Virus record (IMG/VR): IMGVR_UViG_3300044825_003624 | Span: 1-24,732 of that record | Source of the DNA: a virus | Length of the DNA: 24,732 nt | Direction: 5' to 3' (one strand) | In this document: positions 1-7,586 of the stretch, piece by piece | Numbering within the stretch: position 1 is the stretch's first letter | Layout of the letters: the number at the start of each line of letters is the position of its first letter | Position numbers and translations under genes: made by a program | The notes under the pieces: model-generated | Told to the model about the DNA's origin: nothing | What the model saw: the letters and a program-made list of their open reading frames with translations, nothing else | Databases searched by the model: none

Positions 1-2
1 AT

Positions 3-773
3 TTATCTCGTTTGATTGTTGATGCGGCAAATGATGGTACGCGGACATACTGGTGGCGATACAATCATCCTCTCGCTGTTGCACAAAAGGGTGTTGAGTA
101 TGGTGTTGGTGGTATTACATCTCCAACGCAAAGGGCAGCAGCCGCTCTTGCAATTGCTGCTCCAGCTATTTCTGCAGCTGGTACCTATAACATTTTAAAT
201 CCCGGCCAACTTTTCCGTCCAACGGGTTACGCCCAAACATATTCCGAACCTGGCAGTGAAGATCGCCGTGAAACTGCACAACCTGCACAAGAGTTGTTCG
301 AACGTTTCTTTATGGGTCGTACAGGTGAACCATTAAAATATGAAACAGCACAAAAAGATATTCCCTCTTTGACCAAAGAACGTTACGCTAATTATCAAAA
401 CTTCTTATACAACGACAAAGGTTTGCTTGGTCTGGGCATTATCAAAGCAACTCCAGAAAACTTACAAGGTTATCCCGAAGCGCGTGTCCTTGGTTTCCCT
501 GTAAATATTCCAATGGCTGCTGGTTTTGCTGCAGGATCTATTGCGGCAAGGGAAGCAACGATTGCAGGCAGAACTAAAACGCCAGCAGGTAAAACAGTTG
601 CCCAGTTCTATCCCGCTAAACAACGCGGTATCCGTGGTGCTATTGGCGGTGCACTTGGTTCTATTGCTGGTGTTGCAGCAGGTAATGTTATTAACGAAGC
701 AATTGCATCTGCAAATCGTCCAAAACTTCCTACTACAAACGAGTATCAAAACTTAAGTACTGATAGAATTTAA
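3..773 (+). CDS. Ala/Gly-rich virion protein, 5' end outside the window (partial)
   Basis: The reading frame is open from the first full codon at position 3, so the gene almost certainly begins before the window; a TTG at 12 is only the first permissible start inside it. About 257 residues are visible. The N-terminal part is hydrophobic and Ala-rich, the middle is soluble and polar, and the C-terminal third has Gly/Ala stretches (MAAGFAAGSIAA and IGGALGSIAGVAAG) that look like glycine-zipper membrane segments. I do not recognise a family. Two similar Ala/Gly-rich genes follow, and the terminase genes lie downstream, which suggests an internal or ejection-type virion protein. That role is inference. 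Confidence 0.7.
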   Translation, partial: LSRLIVDAANDGTRTYWWRYNHPLAVAQKGVEYGVGGITSPTQRAAAALAIAAPAISAAGTYNILNPGQLFRPTGYAQTYSEPGSEDRRETAQPAQELFERFFMGRTGEPLKYETAQKDIPSLTKERYANYQNFLYNDKGLLGLGIIKATPENLQGYPEARVLGFPVNIPMAAGFAAGSIAAREATIAGRTKTPAGKTVAQFYPAKQRGIRGAIGGALGSIAGVAAGNVINEAIASANRPKLPTTNEYQNLSTDRI

Positions 774-797
774 ACAAATAAAACAACTGTATTTATA

Positions 798-1682
798 ATG
801 ACCCCTGAAGAATTAATGCGAGCGGGTCTGGATCCACGGGCGTATTATCCGGATTACGATATTGCTGCTCGGGCCAGGGCTGGGCTTGTTCCTGAAGAAG
901 TCCTGACTCAACGTGGTGCAACGACAATTACACCAAAGGTTTCTGTTCAGCAGCAAGCCAAGCAACGTGCACAGGAACTTGCCAACAAGACTCTGGCTGG
1001 AGCCCAAGATGTGATGGGCAGCCTTGGTGCTCTTCCTTTTGGTCGTCTTGGTTTAGCCGCTGGTGTAATCCCTGGCGTTACGACAGCAGCTGCTGAGCTT
1101 GCAGCAGGTCGTCCTGTGGGCGCTGGTGGTGCTCTTGGTGGTGCTGCCATTGGTGGTGTTACCGCTGCAGGTATTGCCCGTCTTCTGCCCACCACAGGCC
1201 GTTTTGGCATCGTCGGCAAAGCTGCTCGCTTAGGTCTGCCTTTCCTTGGTGCAGGGGCTGGTGCTCAACTTGGTGCTGAAGGTGCTGAATACGGTCGTCA
1301 ACAGCTAACTAATATTCCAACAAAAAACAAAGAAGGTGAATTTGCCTCTCAACTAGCAGCCGAACGTGCTCTCTCTGATCTTCAACTTTCTCAATTCCGT
1401 ACACGTACCGGGATTGAAACCAGTGTTGTTAAAGATTTGAGTAAGTTTGCTTCTGATCAAGCTTATCTGGATCTCCAACGCAACATGCCTCTGGTGAACC
1501 AAATGAAGAATGCCGACCTGGTTCGCCAACAGGCATTACTTGCTTCTCAGGGTAATCAGCTTGCACGCCTCAACATTCTGCAAACCGCTGGTAATCTTGC
1601 AATGGGTGCCCAGGGTCAAACAGGTGAAACTCTGCGCACCATGCTTACGTCCAACCCTTACGCTAACGCTGTTCTGCGATAA
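798..1682 (+). CDS. Gly/Ala-rich putative internal virion protein
   Basis: Encodes 294 residues from an ATG 24 nt after the previous stop, with no clear Shine-Dalgarno sequence. Residues about 70-160 are strongly hydrophobic with repeated small residues (for example GAGGALGGAAIGGVTAAG), a pattern of glycine-zipper membrane-inserting segments. The C-terminal 120 residues are polar, Gln/Leu-rich and probably helical. No enzymatic motif is visible. The architecture resembles phage proteins that sit inside the capsid and are ejected into the cell envelope; that is inference from composition and position. The stop is separated from the next ATG by only 2 nt, so the genes are probably co-translated. 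Confidence 0.75.
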   Translation: MTPEELMRAGLDPRAYYPDYDIAARARAGLVPEEVLTQRGATTITPKVSVQQQAKQRAQELANKTLAGAQDVMGSLGALPFGRLGLAAGVIPGVTTAAAELAAGRPVGAGGALGGAAIGGVTAAGIARLLPTTGRFGIVGKAARLGLPFLGAGAGAQLGAEGAEYGRQQLTNIPTKNKEGEFASQLAAERALSDLQLSQFRTRTGIETSVVKDLSKFASDQAYLDLQRNMPLVNQMKNADLVRQQALLASQGNQLARLNILQTAGNLAMGAQGQTGETLRTMLTSNPYANAVLR

Positions 1683-1684
1683 TT

Positions 1685-2260
1685 ATGGCCTCCTTTAATC
1701 TTGCTGGAAACTTTAATCCCATTGCGTTTGGCAAGGGTAGAGGAGGTTTTGAATTGGCCGGACGTTTTGCAAATGCTTTAAATCCACAACAAAAAACTTC
1801 TGGTTTTAACCCAACTACTCCAGAGGAATGGTTAAAAAAAGCGCGTGACCTTCAAAAACAAGGTTACTCAAAAGAAGAAGTTAATGCGGCAATGCAACCG
1901 TATGCTCCTACTACTGGAAGTCGCACACCGGAAGGTAACTTCATTGAGGGTGTACTTCCTCTGATGCAAGAGCAAATCAAGCAAAACATCTGGGCTAATA
2001 GTCCGGAAGGAATGAAAGCACAACTTGAACTTGCTCGTGAAGACGCCAGAGAAAAAGCAAAGCAAGGCTTGATGTGGAATACATTGTCAAAACTTCCTGA
2101 GCAGATGGCTAATGCATTTAGCCCTTATGGCGGCCCAATGGGTGCGGCAATGGCTTATCAAGGTGTTTCTCAAATTCCTTCTATTTATTCTCAAACTCTT
2201 CAAGCATATCCCCAGGTTCAAATACCTGGTTCCAGCACATCTCAATTCCGTTACTTCTAA
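1685..2260 (+). CDS. Putative virion protein, unknown function
   Basis: Encodes 191 residues, starting 2 nt after the previous gene. The N-terminal part is Gly/Phe/Asn-rich (ANALNPQQKTSGFNPTTPEE). A charged helical middle follows (EEWLKKARDLQKQGYSKEE and later QLELAREDAREKAKQG), and the C-terminus is Pro/Gln/Tyr/Ser-rich. No transmembrane segment as strong as those of the neighbours is seen. I recognise no family. Tight packing between hydrophobic virion-type genes suggests a virion-associated role, which is inference only. Confidence 0.7.
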   Translation: MASFNLAGNFNPIAFGKGRGGFELAGRFANALNPQQKTSGFNPTTPEEWLKKARDLQKQGYSKEEVNAAMQPYAPTTGSRTPEGNFIEGVLPLMQEQIKQNIWANSPEGMKAQLELAREDAREKAKQGLMWNTLSKLPEQMANAFSPYGGPMGAAMAYQGVSQIPSIYSQTLQAYPQVQIPGSSTSQFRYF

Positions 2261-2278
2261 TTGATGTAAAATAAATAC

Positions 2279-2830
2279 ATGGCATATTTTGGCGGTAGCA
2301 ATCCAGAAAGTTATTTAAAATCTTCTGGTTCTGGCGCGTTTTTAGGTTCGGGATCTAAACCAATGGCTTTTGGATGGGATGATGCATTATTGGGCGTAGG
2401 CACAGCTTTGAGTGGTGCCTTTGGCATGATGGGCGCCCAAAAACAAGCCAATACTCAAGCTGCTATTGCCAATGCTCAATTAGCTGCTCAAGCTGATGCT
2501 GTTCGCAATGCCCGCGAAATGCAAAAAGGCAGCATGGGCATGGGGATGTTTAATACTCTCTTTGGCTCAACAACAGGAGCTGATATTGCGTTTGGTCAAC
2601 AACTTGCAGCAAAACGTAAAGAATATAGTGAGCTTCTTCCTAAGCAAACAGGTTTAGAGCGTGAAAATATCCGCTGGCAAACAGCGTTTGGTACTTCACC
2701 CGAAGCACGTGCTTTATCCAGGCAAGAACGCATGGGGCGACTACAAGAAACCATTGCTGGATATATGGCACAACCAACAGGTATGTTTGGACCAATTGCA
2801 CGTATTAATATAGAATCACTGGCAGGTTAA
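2279..2830 (+). CDS. Putative internal virion protein with N-terminal hydrophobic segment
   Basis: Encodes 183 residues. Residues about 35-60 form a hydrophobic Gly/Ala segment (DDALLGVGTALSGAFGMMGA). An Ala/Gln-rich helix follows (QKQANTQAAIANAQLAAQAD), then a Met/Gly-rich stretch, then polar sequence with a QTGLERENIRWQTAFG helix. One hydrophobic segment followed by an Ala/Gln coil is reminiscent of small podoviral internal virion proteins such as those at the T7 gp14 position; no sequence identity to gp14 is claimed. No Shine-Dalgarno is seen before the ATG, and the leader is AT-rich (taaaataaatac). The stop is 2 nt before the next ATG. Confidence 0.7.
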   Translation: MAYFGGSNPESYLKSSGSGAFLGSGSKPMAFGWDDALLGVGTALSGAFGMMGAQKQANTQAAIANAQLAAQADAVRNAREMQKGSMGMGMFNTLFGSTTGADIAFGQQLAAKRKEYSELLPKQTGLERENIRWQTAFGTSPEARALSRQERMGRLQETIAGYMAQPTGMFGPIARINIESLAG

Positions 2831-2832
2831 TT

Positions 2833-3729
2833 ATGGGTGGCGGAAGAGGTACAACAGTTCAATATCAGGCACCACCGCCTGATAATAGTTTTTCGCAGTT
2901 TCTTCAATACCAACAAGAAAAAGAGCGTATTGCTGAACAGCGTGCTGCACAAGAACGTGCAGAAGAAAAAGCAAAAGAAGATGCACGTATTGCCGCTGGA
3001 CAAGCTGGTTACGGTGCCTTAAAGTCAGGAGTTGAATCTCAACTTCGCCAGGGTTTACTTGGCTTTGAAGATGCAACATCTCGTCTTCGTGATTATGGAG
3101 CCAAATATAATCTGGCCCCAGTTGAATCGGATATTGCTAAGTTAGGAGATATTTACACCAAAGAACTGCTCCCTGGTCGCCGCCAAACAGGCATTGGCGC
3201 AGCTTACGAAGAAATCCTTGGTCGTCAAGCAACCGAGGAAGAGAAATCAAAAGCAATGGAGCGGTTCAACCAAGGATATTACTCTTCGGTTCAAGACCTC
3301 CGAGATTCTCTTTACAAAGGTACCGAATATCAAGATAAATTCAATCAAAGTTATCTTGACAATTATTACGACACTAAATTTGGCAAACAAGAAGTTGACG
3401 AAAAAGGTAAAAAAACAGGCCGTCGCACTTTTACTTTTGCCTCCAATCTTCTTCCTTCTTTTAAAGATACCGCTGGCCTTGCGCAAAAAACAGGCGTCAA
3501 CCTTCCGAGTTTTGGTGAATCATTTACAGGAACAGCTGCGGAGTTGGAAGAACAAATTCAAAACGTACGTGATAGTAGACAGTTTCTTTATAGTGCCGGT
3601 TTGACTAATCTTCAAGGAGATATTGACAGGGAAACACAAAAGTTTAAAAATGAAGGAATGAAGGAAGTGCAAAAAATCCAATCCTTTGGAAATGTTGCAT
3701 CCAGCCTTGTTGCTGGATTCTGGGGTTGA
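2833..3729 (+). CDS. Putative virion structural protein with DUF4214-like motif
   Basis: Encodes 298 residues. The N-terminus is Gly/Pro-rich, then residues about 30-60 form a highly charged Ala/Glu/Lys coiled coil (EERAEEKAKEDARIAAGQ-like). Around residues 118-165 the sequence AAYEEILGRQATEEE, then a spacer and SLYKGTEYQDKF, has the pattern of DUF4214-type segments (Y-x-x-ILGR-x-A ... G-x-E-Y/F). The C-terminus returns to a helical, weakly hydrophobic segment (VASSLVAGFWG). DUF4214-like segments occur in large extracellular and virion proteins; their exact role is unknown. I take this as a virion protein from context. Confidence 0.75.
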   Translation: MGGGRGTTVQYQAPPPDNSFSQFLQYQQEKERIAEQRAAQERAEEKAKEDARIAAGQAGYGALKSGVESQLRQGLLGFEDATSRLRDYGAKYNLAPVESDIAKLGDIYTKELLPGRRQTGIGAAYEEILGRQATEEEKSKAMERFNQGYYSSVQDLRDSLYKGTEYQDKFNQSYLDNYYDTKFGKQEVDEKGKKTGRRTFTFASNLLPSFKDTAGLAQKTGVNLPSFGESFTGTAAELEEQIQNVRDSRQFLYSAGLTNLQGDIDRETQKFKNEGMKEVQKIQSFGNVASSLVAGFWG

Positions 3730-3754
3730 TGTAAATCTCCCTAGATTTCTTTGT

Positions 3755-3760
3755 TATAAT
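3755..3760 (+). promoter_or_regulatory. Possible -10 element (tataat) before the tiny-gene pair
   Basis: A perfect tataat lies in the gap between a virion gene stop (3729) and the first tandem tiny gene (3789). No convincing -35 box is seen at 16-18 nt spacing; the nearest candidate, ttgatg at 3726, is 23 nt away. This is one of few gaps in the region large enough for a promoter. Low confidence. Confidence 0.3.
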
Positions 3761-3788
3761 TACTTTAGTTCTGAATAAAAAAACTAAA

Positions 3789-3941
3789 ATGAACCAGGAC
3801 ACTTATTTTAATATTCGGAGTTTTGAAGAACTCCTCAATCGCCTGGAAGCCTCTAAGGGTCGCCAACAGCGTCAGAAATCGGTTGAAGGCCGCCGCGATA
3901 TCTTCGCACAAGGTCTTGCCGGTATGATGGGCAATTTCTGA
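3789..3941 (+). CDS. Tandem tiny gene, copy 1 (50 aa)
   Basis: An ATG-started frame of 50 residues beginning MNQDTYFNIRSFEELLNRLE and ending GLAGMMGNF. A near copy follows immediately. The two copies differ by 13 of 150 aligned bases; eight changed codons are synonymous and only two change an amino acid (I to V, F to W). That bias is good evidence that both are translated and constrained. The product is a short charged helix (EELLNRLE, then KGRQQRQK) plus a Gly/Met tail. I recognise no family. The position just upstream of the probable small terminase suggests a packaging or virion role, which is only inference. Confidence 0.7.
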   Translation: MNQDTYFNIRSFEELLNRLEASKGRQQRQKSVEGRRDIFAQGLAGMMGNF

Positions 3942-4114
3942 TTTAACCAGTAATTAAAATGGAAAACCAGGACACTTATTTTAATATTCGGAGTTTTGAA
4001 GAACTCTTGAATCGTCTGGAAGCCTCTAAAGGTCGTCAACAGCGCCAGAAATCGGTTGAAGGCCGTCGTGACGTTTGGGCACAAGGTCTTGCCGGTATGA
4101 TGGGCAATTTCTGA
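3792..4114 (+). repeat. Direct tandem repeat, two 150-nt units at 173-nt period
   Basis: Units 3792-3941 and 3965-4114 match at 137 of 150 bases by manual alignment and contain the coding parts of the two tiny genes. The 23-nt spacer holds the stop-to-start leader. Substitutions are concentrated at third codon positions. Confidence 0.85.
3959..4114 (+). CDS. Tandem tiny gene, copy 2 (51 aa)
   Basis: Encodes 51 residues, MENQDTYFNIRSFEELLNRL onward, ending in the same GLAGMMGNF tail as copy 1. It differs from copy 1 by one added Glu codon after the start and by VW in place of IF near residue 40. The leaders of both copies end in ttaaaatg or ctaaaatg with no Shine-Dalgarno. Function unknown. 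The conserved protein and drifting third positions suggest both copies are kept by selection, or that duplication is recent but followed by purifying selection. Confidence 0.7.
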   Translation: MENQDTYFNIRSFEELLNRLEASKGRQQRQKSVEGRRDVWAQGLAGMMGNF

Positions 4115-4134
4115 TTCTGAAAATTATCTAAGCC

Positions 4135-4383
4135 ATGACTAGCAGTGTACCTGCCGGACAAACCGATGTTGATGATTGGTTTGATCTAGATAAATACCGC
4201 CAAGCTGCTGGCGTGGCTTACGATTTTTCTAAGAAAAAGATGGAGACTGCTGGTGAGCAAGAACGAGAAACAATTGGTAGAGGCGCGTCGGAACAACGCA
4301 CTTCTGCAGAACAACAGCAGCAGTTTAAACAAAAAGACGAAGAGCGTGACTACGGTCAGGCCCAACGAGCTTATCGATATTGA
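4135..4383 (+). CDS. Small charged Gln/Glu-rich protein of the packaging region
   Basis: Encodes 82 residues, MTSSVPAGQTDVDDWFDLDK onward. The second half is a polar helix rich in Gln, Glu and Arg (EQRTSAEQQQQFKQKDEERD), typical of a coiled coil, with no hydrophobic segment. The 3' end overlaps the next gene by about 38 nt if that gene uses its GTG at 4346. The overlap and order suggest translational coupling with the probable small terminase. No family recognised. Confidence 0.6.
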   Translation: MTSSVPAGQTDVDDWFDLDKYRQAAGVAYDFSKKKMETAGEQERETIGRGASEQRTSAEQQQQFKQKDEERDYGQAQRAYRY

Positions 4384-4870
4384 GCTGTTTGATTCTTGGG
4401 TAGATAATCTCGATTCTGCTTCCCAAGAAGCATTCTGCTTGTTTGCCGCAGATAACTATTCAGTTATTGAAATTTATCTGTACGCTCGCTTCCTTGGTTA
4501 TAAAGGAGGTATTGTTGGCTGTGATCTTTGGGTAAAACATCATTACTCAAAACCTGATCACCGGAAAAAACTCCTGTATGAAATTGATGAAATGCAGGAG
4601 GACATCCGAAAGCTACGTGAAGACGTAGAAAGCGGCGTCGTAAAACGCGATGCAGGTGTTGCTCGTATTGCGTCAATGCAAAAAGAACTCCGTGGGACCA
4701 TTGCCCAGGTTGAACAATTTACAACCATGAAAGATCGCAAAGGTCTTTTAATGGCAGGAGCGGATAGGGCAATTCGTGAACTCATGTTTATTTTTAAAGA
4801 TGACCCAATTGAAATGCCCTTGGAAGAAGCATCCATGAGCGTATGGGCTCGTATGCAACTTGAAGAATAA
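4346..4870 (+). CDS. Probable terminase small subunit
   Basis: Encodes 174 residues from GTG at 4346, which I prefer because purine-rich aagacgaagag lies just before it; an in-frame GTG at 4253 would give 205 residues but overlap the previous gene by 131 nt. Residues about 1-70 are helical with a possible DNA-binding core (SVIEIYLYARFLGYKGG). Next comes a long charged coiled coil (LLYEIDEMQEDIRKLREDVE), then an acidic C-terminus (DDPIEMPLEEA) that could contact the large subunit. Small terminases recognise phage DNA and stimulate the large subunit. The assignment rests on helix plus coiled-coil architecture and on position two small genes before TerL, not on a diagnostic motif. Confidence 0.55.
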   Translation: MTTVRPNELIDIELFDSWVDNLDSASQEAFCLFAADNYSVIEIYLYARFLGYKGGIVGCDLWVKHHYSKPDHRKKLLYEIDEMQEDIRKLREDVESGVVKRDAGVARIASMQKELRGTIAQVEQFTTMKDRKGLLMAGADRAIRELMFIFKDDPIEMPLEEASMSVWARMQLEE

Positions 4871-4897
4871 TTAAATTAAAATATTTAAAAAGCATTC

Positions 4898-5050
4898 ATG
4901 CAAATGGGCGCCAGTACTAGTAGTGCGCAAAACATTCAGGCTCGGATGAATACTCTTCGCAGCGTAAATCAAGGTAGTGGTTCGGTTGGTCCACGCCGTC
5001 AAGGTACACCGCAGCAAACTACTGCTGTTCGCATGGTAGGTGACCGCTGA
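4898..5050 (+). CDS. Small hypothetical protein (50 aa)
   Basis: An ATG frame of 50 residues, MQMGASTSSAQNIQARMNTL onward, ending AVRMVGDR. It is Ser/Gln/Arg-rich with no hydrophobic segment. Its TGA shares an A with the ATG of the next tiny gene (tgatg), so the two are probably translationally coupled. It fills the gap between the probable small terminase and the large terminase. No family recognised; support is the open frame, the coupling and the lack of any other explanation for the gap. Confidence 0.55.
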   Translation: MQMGASTSSAQNIQARMNTLRSVNQGSGSVGPRRQGTPQQTTAVRMVGDR

Positions 5051-5211
5051 TGGCTTCCAAAATGCCTCCCCAACTTCTTGAACATTTCAAGAAAAAAGAA
5101 GCAAAACGCGAAGATGGGACAGAAATGTCCGACAAAGAAAAACGTAAAGCAGCTTTAGATAAAGCACGTAAATACCAGGAAAACAAAAGAAAGCAAGTTA
5201 AAAATAAATAG
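5050..5211 (+). CDS. Small Lys-rich conserved cyanophage-type protein (53 aa)
   Basis: Encodes 53 residues starting MASKMPPQLLEHFKKKEAKR and continuing with a DGTEMSDKEKRKAALDKARK helix. It is very basic and predicted helical. Short proteins of the form K-MPPQLL-x-HFK with a Lys-rich tail are, to my recollection, common beside packaging genes in cyanophages; function unknown. The ATG overlaps the preceding TGA by one base. A basic helix could bind DNA or capsid proteins, but nothing in the sequence proves that. Confidence 0.65.
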   Translation: MASKMPPQLLEHFKKKEAKREDGTEMSDKEKRKAALDKARKYQENKRKQVKNK

Positions 5212-5244
5212 GCTACTATTTATTGATCTCATTGCTTAATTGTT

Positions 5245-6771
5245 GTGCCCTCTTACGTACATCTAGCGCATCGCAGAAACGCAAAAGCTGTTGCACGTAA
5301 TCAACAAATTAAAGTACCACGTAACGCAGAAGCTCTGGCAAAAGCCAGAGAAGATTTTGCGTTTTTTTGTGAGTACGTTGCCGATAAACCTCCTGCACAA
5401 CACCATCGAGATTGGCATCGACACTTTGTTACCAACGAAGATAGTTCTTGTTTAATCAAGATCGCTGGTCCCAACATTGATCTTCTTGCTCCACGGGGTT
5501 CAGCAAAAAGTACTGTCCTTGGTTTATTAACTGCCTGGGCTATTGGCATTCACACGCAAGCTAAACTGCCTCTTCAGATTCTTTATCTTTCTTACACGGT
5601 TGATATTGCTCGATCTAAATCAGCAACCATTAAACGTATCATTGAAAGTAAACGATACCAAGAAGTTTTTCCTACGGTTCGTTTGATGAAGAATGTAACC
5701 AGTAATGAATACTGGTCAATTGATCACAGGTTTGCTGGCATTGATGTAACAGGCGATGAACAATTTACGCTTTGCGCTGCTGGCCTCAAAGGTTCGGTGA
5801 CATCTAAACGTTCACATCTTGTAATGATCGATGACGCTATTAAGTCTGCTGCTGATATTTCTAATCCTGACATTCGTAAAACAATGCAGGATAACTGGAA
5901 TGCGGTGATCGCTCCCACCATGTTTGAAGGTGCCCGGGCTATTTGCCTTGGTACTCGTTTTCGACATGATGATATTCACGCTACAACATTTAACGAACAG
6001 AATAATTGGACTCAGATTGTCCTTTCTGCAATTCAATCTAATCCTCAAACAGGCGAAGAGGAATCTTATTGGCCCGATATGTGGTCATTGGATTACTTGC
6101 GTGAAAAGAAAAGGCAAGCGCCTATCGCTTTTTCTTTCCAGTACATGAATCAAATTGTCAGACAAAACGAATTGTCTTTGGCACCTGAGTTAATTGTTAA
6201 GGCAGAAATTTCGACAGAATTTGACACACTTGGAATTGGGGTTGACCTTTCCGCTGGAACAAAAGAAAAGAATGACTATACCGTTATGATTCTTGGCGGT
6301 CGCATTGAAGACCGTATTCACATTATTGATTACCGTCGAATTCGCGTTATGGGAAATCTGGAAAAACTAGATGCCCTAAAAGAGCTTCTTAATGATTGGT
6401 CAATTCTTGGCAAAGATGAGAACGGAAATTATTTTCCGACGTATTCTACGTGTGATATTTGGTCGGAGGCCGTACAGTACCAGGCATCACTGGAAGCTGA
6501 CTTCAAACGGGTCTGTCTTAATAACGAGGGTCTTTACAACTTAATCTGGCATCCAGTTAAAGGATTCCGTGCAGATAAACTTGCCCGTTTTCGTGGCATC
6601 ATGGGCATGTTTGAAGATCGCAAAATTATCTTTAATCGTTTTCGTAATTTCACTGCAATGTTTGAAGAGCTAACCAATTTCGGCGTTAGTAGCCACGATG
6701 ACACGGTTGACGCGTTAGTATGGTTGGTCACGGGCCTCGCTAAAAAAGGCCAGTTACACATTGATTACTAG
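5245..6771 (+). CDS. terL: Terminase large subunit (packaging ATPase-nuclease)
   Basis: Encodes 508 residues from a GTG start giving MPSYVHLAHR. It packages DNA into the prohead through the portal and cuts concatemers. Walker A is APRGSAKST at residues 82-90, in the APRG-x-AKS form used by phage terminases. Walker B is HLVMIDD at residues 191-197, with D196/D197 as the expected metal and catalytic acids. The RNase H-like nuclease domain begins near GVDLSAG (D334), contains an IDYRRIRVMG strand, and ends with HDDTVDALVW (residues 484-493) carrying the late acidic residues. Length fits the family. No Shine-Dalgarno is obvious before the GTG. Confidence 0.93.
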   Translation: MPSYVHLAHRRNAKAVARNQQIKVPRNAEALAKAREDFAFFCEYVADKPPAQHHRDWHRHFVTNEDSSCLIKIAGPNIDLLAPRGSAKSTVLGLLTAWAIGIHTQAKLPLQILYLSYTVDIARSKSATIKRIIESKRYQEVFPTVRLMKNVTSNEYWSIDHRFAGIDVTGDEQFTLCAAGLKGSVTSKRSHLVMIDDAIKSAADISNPDIRKTMQDNWNAVIAPTMFEGARAICLGTRFRHDDIHATTFNEQNNWTQIVLSAIQSNPQTGEEESYWPDMWSLDYLREKKRQAPIAFSFQYMNQIVRQNELSLAPELIVKAEISTEFDTLGIGVDLSAGTKEKNDYTVMILGGRIEDRIHIIDYRRIRVMGNLEKLDALKELLNDWSILGKDENGNYFPTYSTCDIWSEAVQYQASLEADFKRVCLNNEGLYNLIWHPVKGFRADKLARFRGIMGMFEDRKIIFNRFRNFTAMFEELTNFGVSSHDDTVDALVWLVTGLAKKGQLHIDY

Positions 6772-6800
6772 ATTTAGAATAAGAAAAAAGTTTTGGCTCA

Positions 6801-7094
6801 GTGGGCCCAGAGTATCTAGCCCTTGTAATAACCGCAGTTGGTTCCGCTGTAACAGGCGGTAGCTGGGTTATGAATAAATTTCTAAACCGCGCTTATGAAA
6901 GGGTTAGAGATGTGCAAGATGACATAAGAAAACAAGACGAAAAAATTAAAACTTTAGAAGACAGCATTGCGCGAATGCCTTTGGAATATGTATTAAAAGT
7001 TGACTTTTTGCGCGAAATCCAAACAATGCATGACAACTTCAAGCAGATAAACATTAAGCTTGATAAGCTTATGGAAAAGCTTTTGGAAAAATGA
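6801..7094 (+). CDS. Small membrane/coiled-coil protein
   Basis: Encodes 97 residues from a GTG. Residues 5-24 (YLALVITAVGSAVTGGSWVM) form one strong transmembrane helix at the N-terminus. Residues about 30-97 are a charged coiled coil (VRDVQDDIRKQDEKIKTLED and later KLDKLMEKLLEK). One N-terminal helix with a coil fits an inner-membrane spanin or holin-accessory protein, or a small virion protein; no lysis cassette is nearby to decide. The last codons overlap the next ATG by 4 nt (atga), showing translational coupling with the AbrB-like gene. Confidence 0.65.
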   Translation: MGPEYLALVITAVGSAVTGGSWVMNKFLNRAYERVRDVQDDIRKQDEKIKTLEDSIARMPLEYVLKVDFLREIQTMHDNFKQINIKLDKLMEKLLEK

Positions 7095-7273
7095 GTTACA
7101 TCCTTGAAGTGCAAGAGGATGACAACGGTGAATTTTTTATCACCTTTCCCGATGAATTAATCGAAGAATTGGGCTGGGAAGAAGACGATATTCTTGAGTG
7201 GAATATTAAAGGAGATGGAGTTGTATTGAGTAAACTAAATGAAGCATCGGGCTACGAATTATTAGAGGATTAA
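7091..7273 (+). CDS. AbrB/MazE-like small DNA-binding-fold protein
   Basis: Encodes 60 residues, MSYILEVQEDDNGEFFITFP followed by DELIEELGWEEDDILEWNI and a final hydrophobic strand with VVLSKL. The pattern strand, (I/L)P/FPDEL, LGWxxDDxLEW, strand matches the swapped-hairpin AbrB/SpoVT fold found in many small phage proteins. AbrB-fold proteins usually bind DNA as dimers, acting as antitoxins or transition regulators. No toxin gene is adjacent, so an orphan regulator or a structural adaptation is possible. It is unusually acidic for a DNA binder. It overlaps the previous gene by 4 nt. Confidence 0.75.
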   Translation: MSYILEVQEDDNGEFFITFPDELIEELGWEEDDILEWNIKGDGVVLSKLNEASGYELLED

Positions 7274-7274
7274 G

Positions 7275-7586
7275 ATGTACGGAATTCAAGGTGGTTTCAT
7301 TGGTAATGCAGCCGGGATGCTTGCAGGTAATCCCTTTGGAGCTGACTTTGTAATTCCTCAGCAACGTCGACAGACTCCAGCGGGCGGCCCACAGCTTAAT
7401 CCTTTACAGCAAACACCGGTCCGTTTGTTTCCAAAGGATCAACCTGGTCGTGAAGGGGCGATCGACATTCAATTCAGGCAAGCCAATTTATTACCCGGCA
7501 TGTTTCCAATGGGCAATGCTGGGTTCTACATGGGACCCCAATACGGACAGCAACTTCCTCCTGGTTACGTCAAAACAGTATCCTAA
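7275..7586 (+). CDS. Small Gly/Pro/Gln-rich protein, possibly capsid-associated
   Basis: Encodes 103 residues with a good gagga element 6 nt before the ATG, although the preceding gene ends only 1 nt upstream. The N-terminus is Gly-rich (MYGIQGGFIGNAAGMLAGNP), the middle is Pro/Gln-rich, and the end contains NAGFYMGPQYGQQLPPGY. A very similar string, NASFYMGPQAGQ, occurs in the major capsid protein of this same window, which suggests a head-associated role or shared binding surface. No known family recognised. The stop overlaps the next ATG by one base (taatg). Confidence 0.6.
   Translation: MYGIQGGFIGNAAGMLAGNPFGADFVIPQQRRQTPAGGPQLNPLQQTPVRLFPKDQPGREGAIDIQFRQANLLPGMFPMGNAGFYMGPQYGQQLPPGYVKTVS

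Noticed and set aside
4253-4345. GTG at 4253 as start of the probable small terminase
   Set aside because: It would overlap the preceding gene by 131 nt and adds a polar Asn/Ser/Lys tract of frame-shifted character; GTG 4346 has a purine-rich site and a short overlap.
7091-7273. Toxin-antitoxin pair with the AbrB-like gene
   Set aside because: Neither neighbour looks like a toxin: upstream is a membrane/coiled-coil protein and downstream a Gly/Pro/Gln-rich protein with a capsid-like motif.
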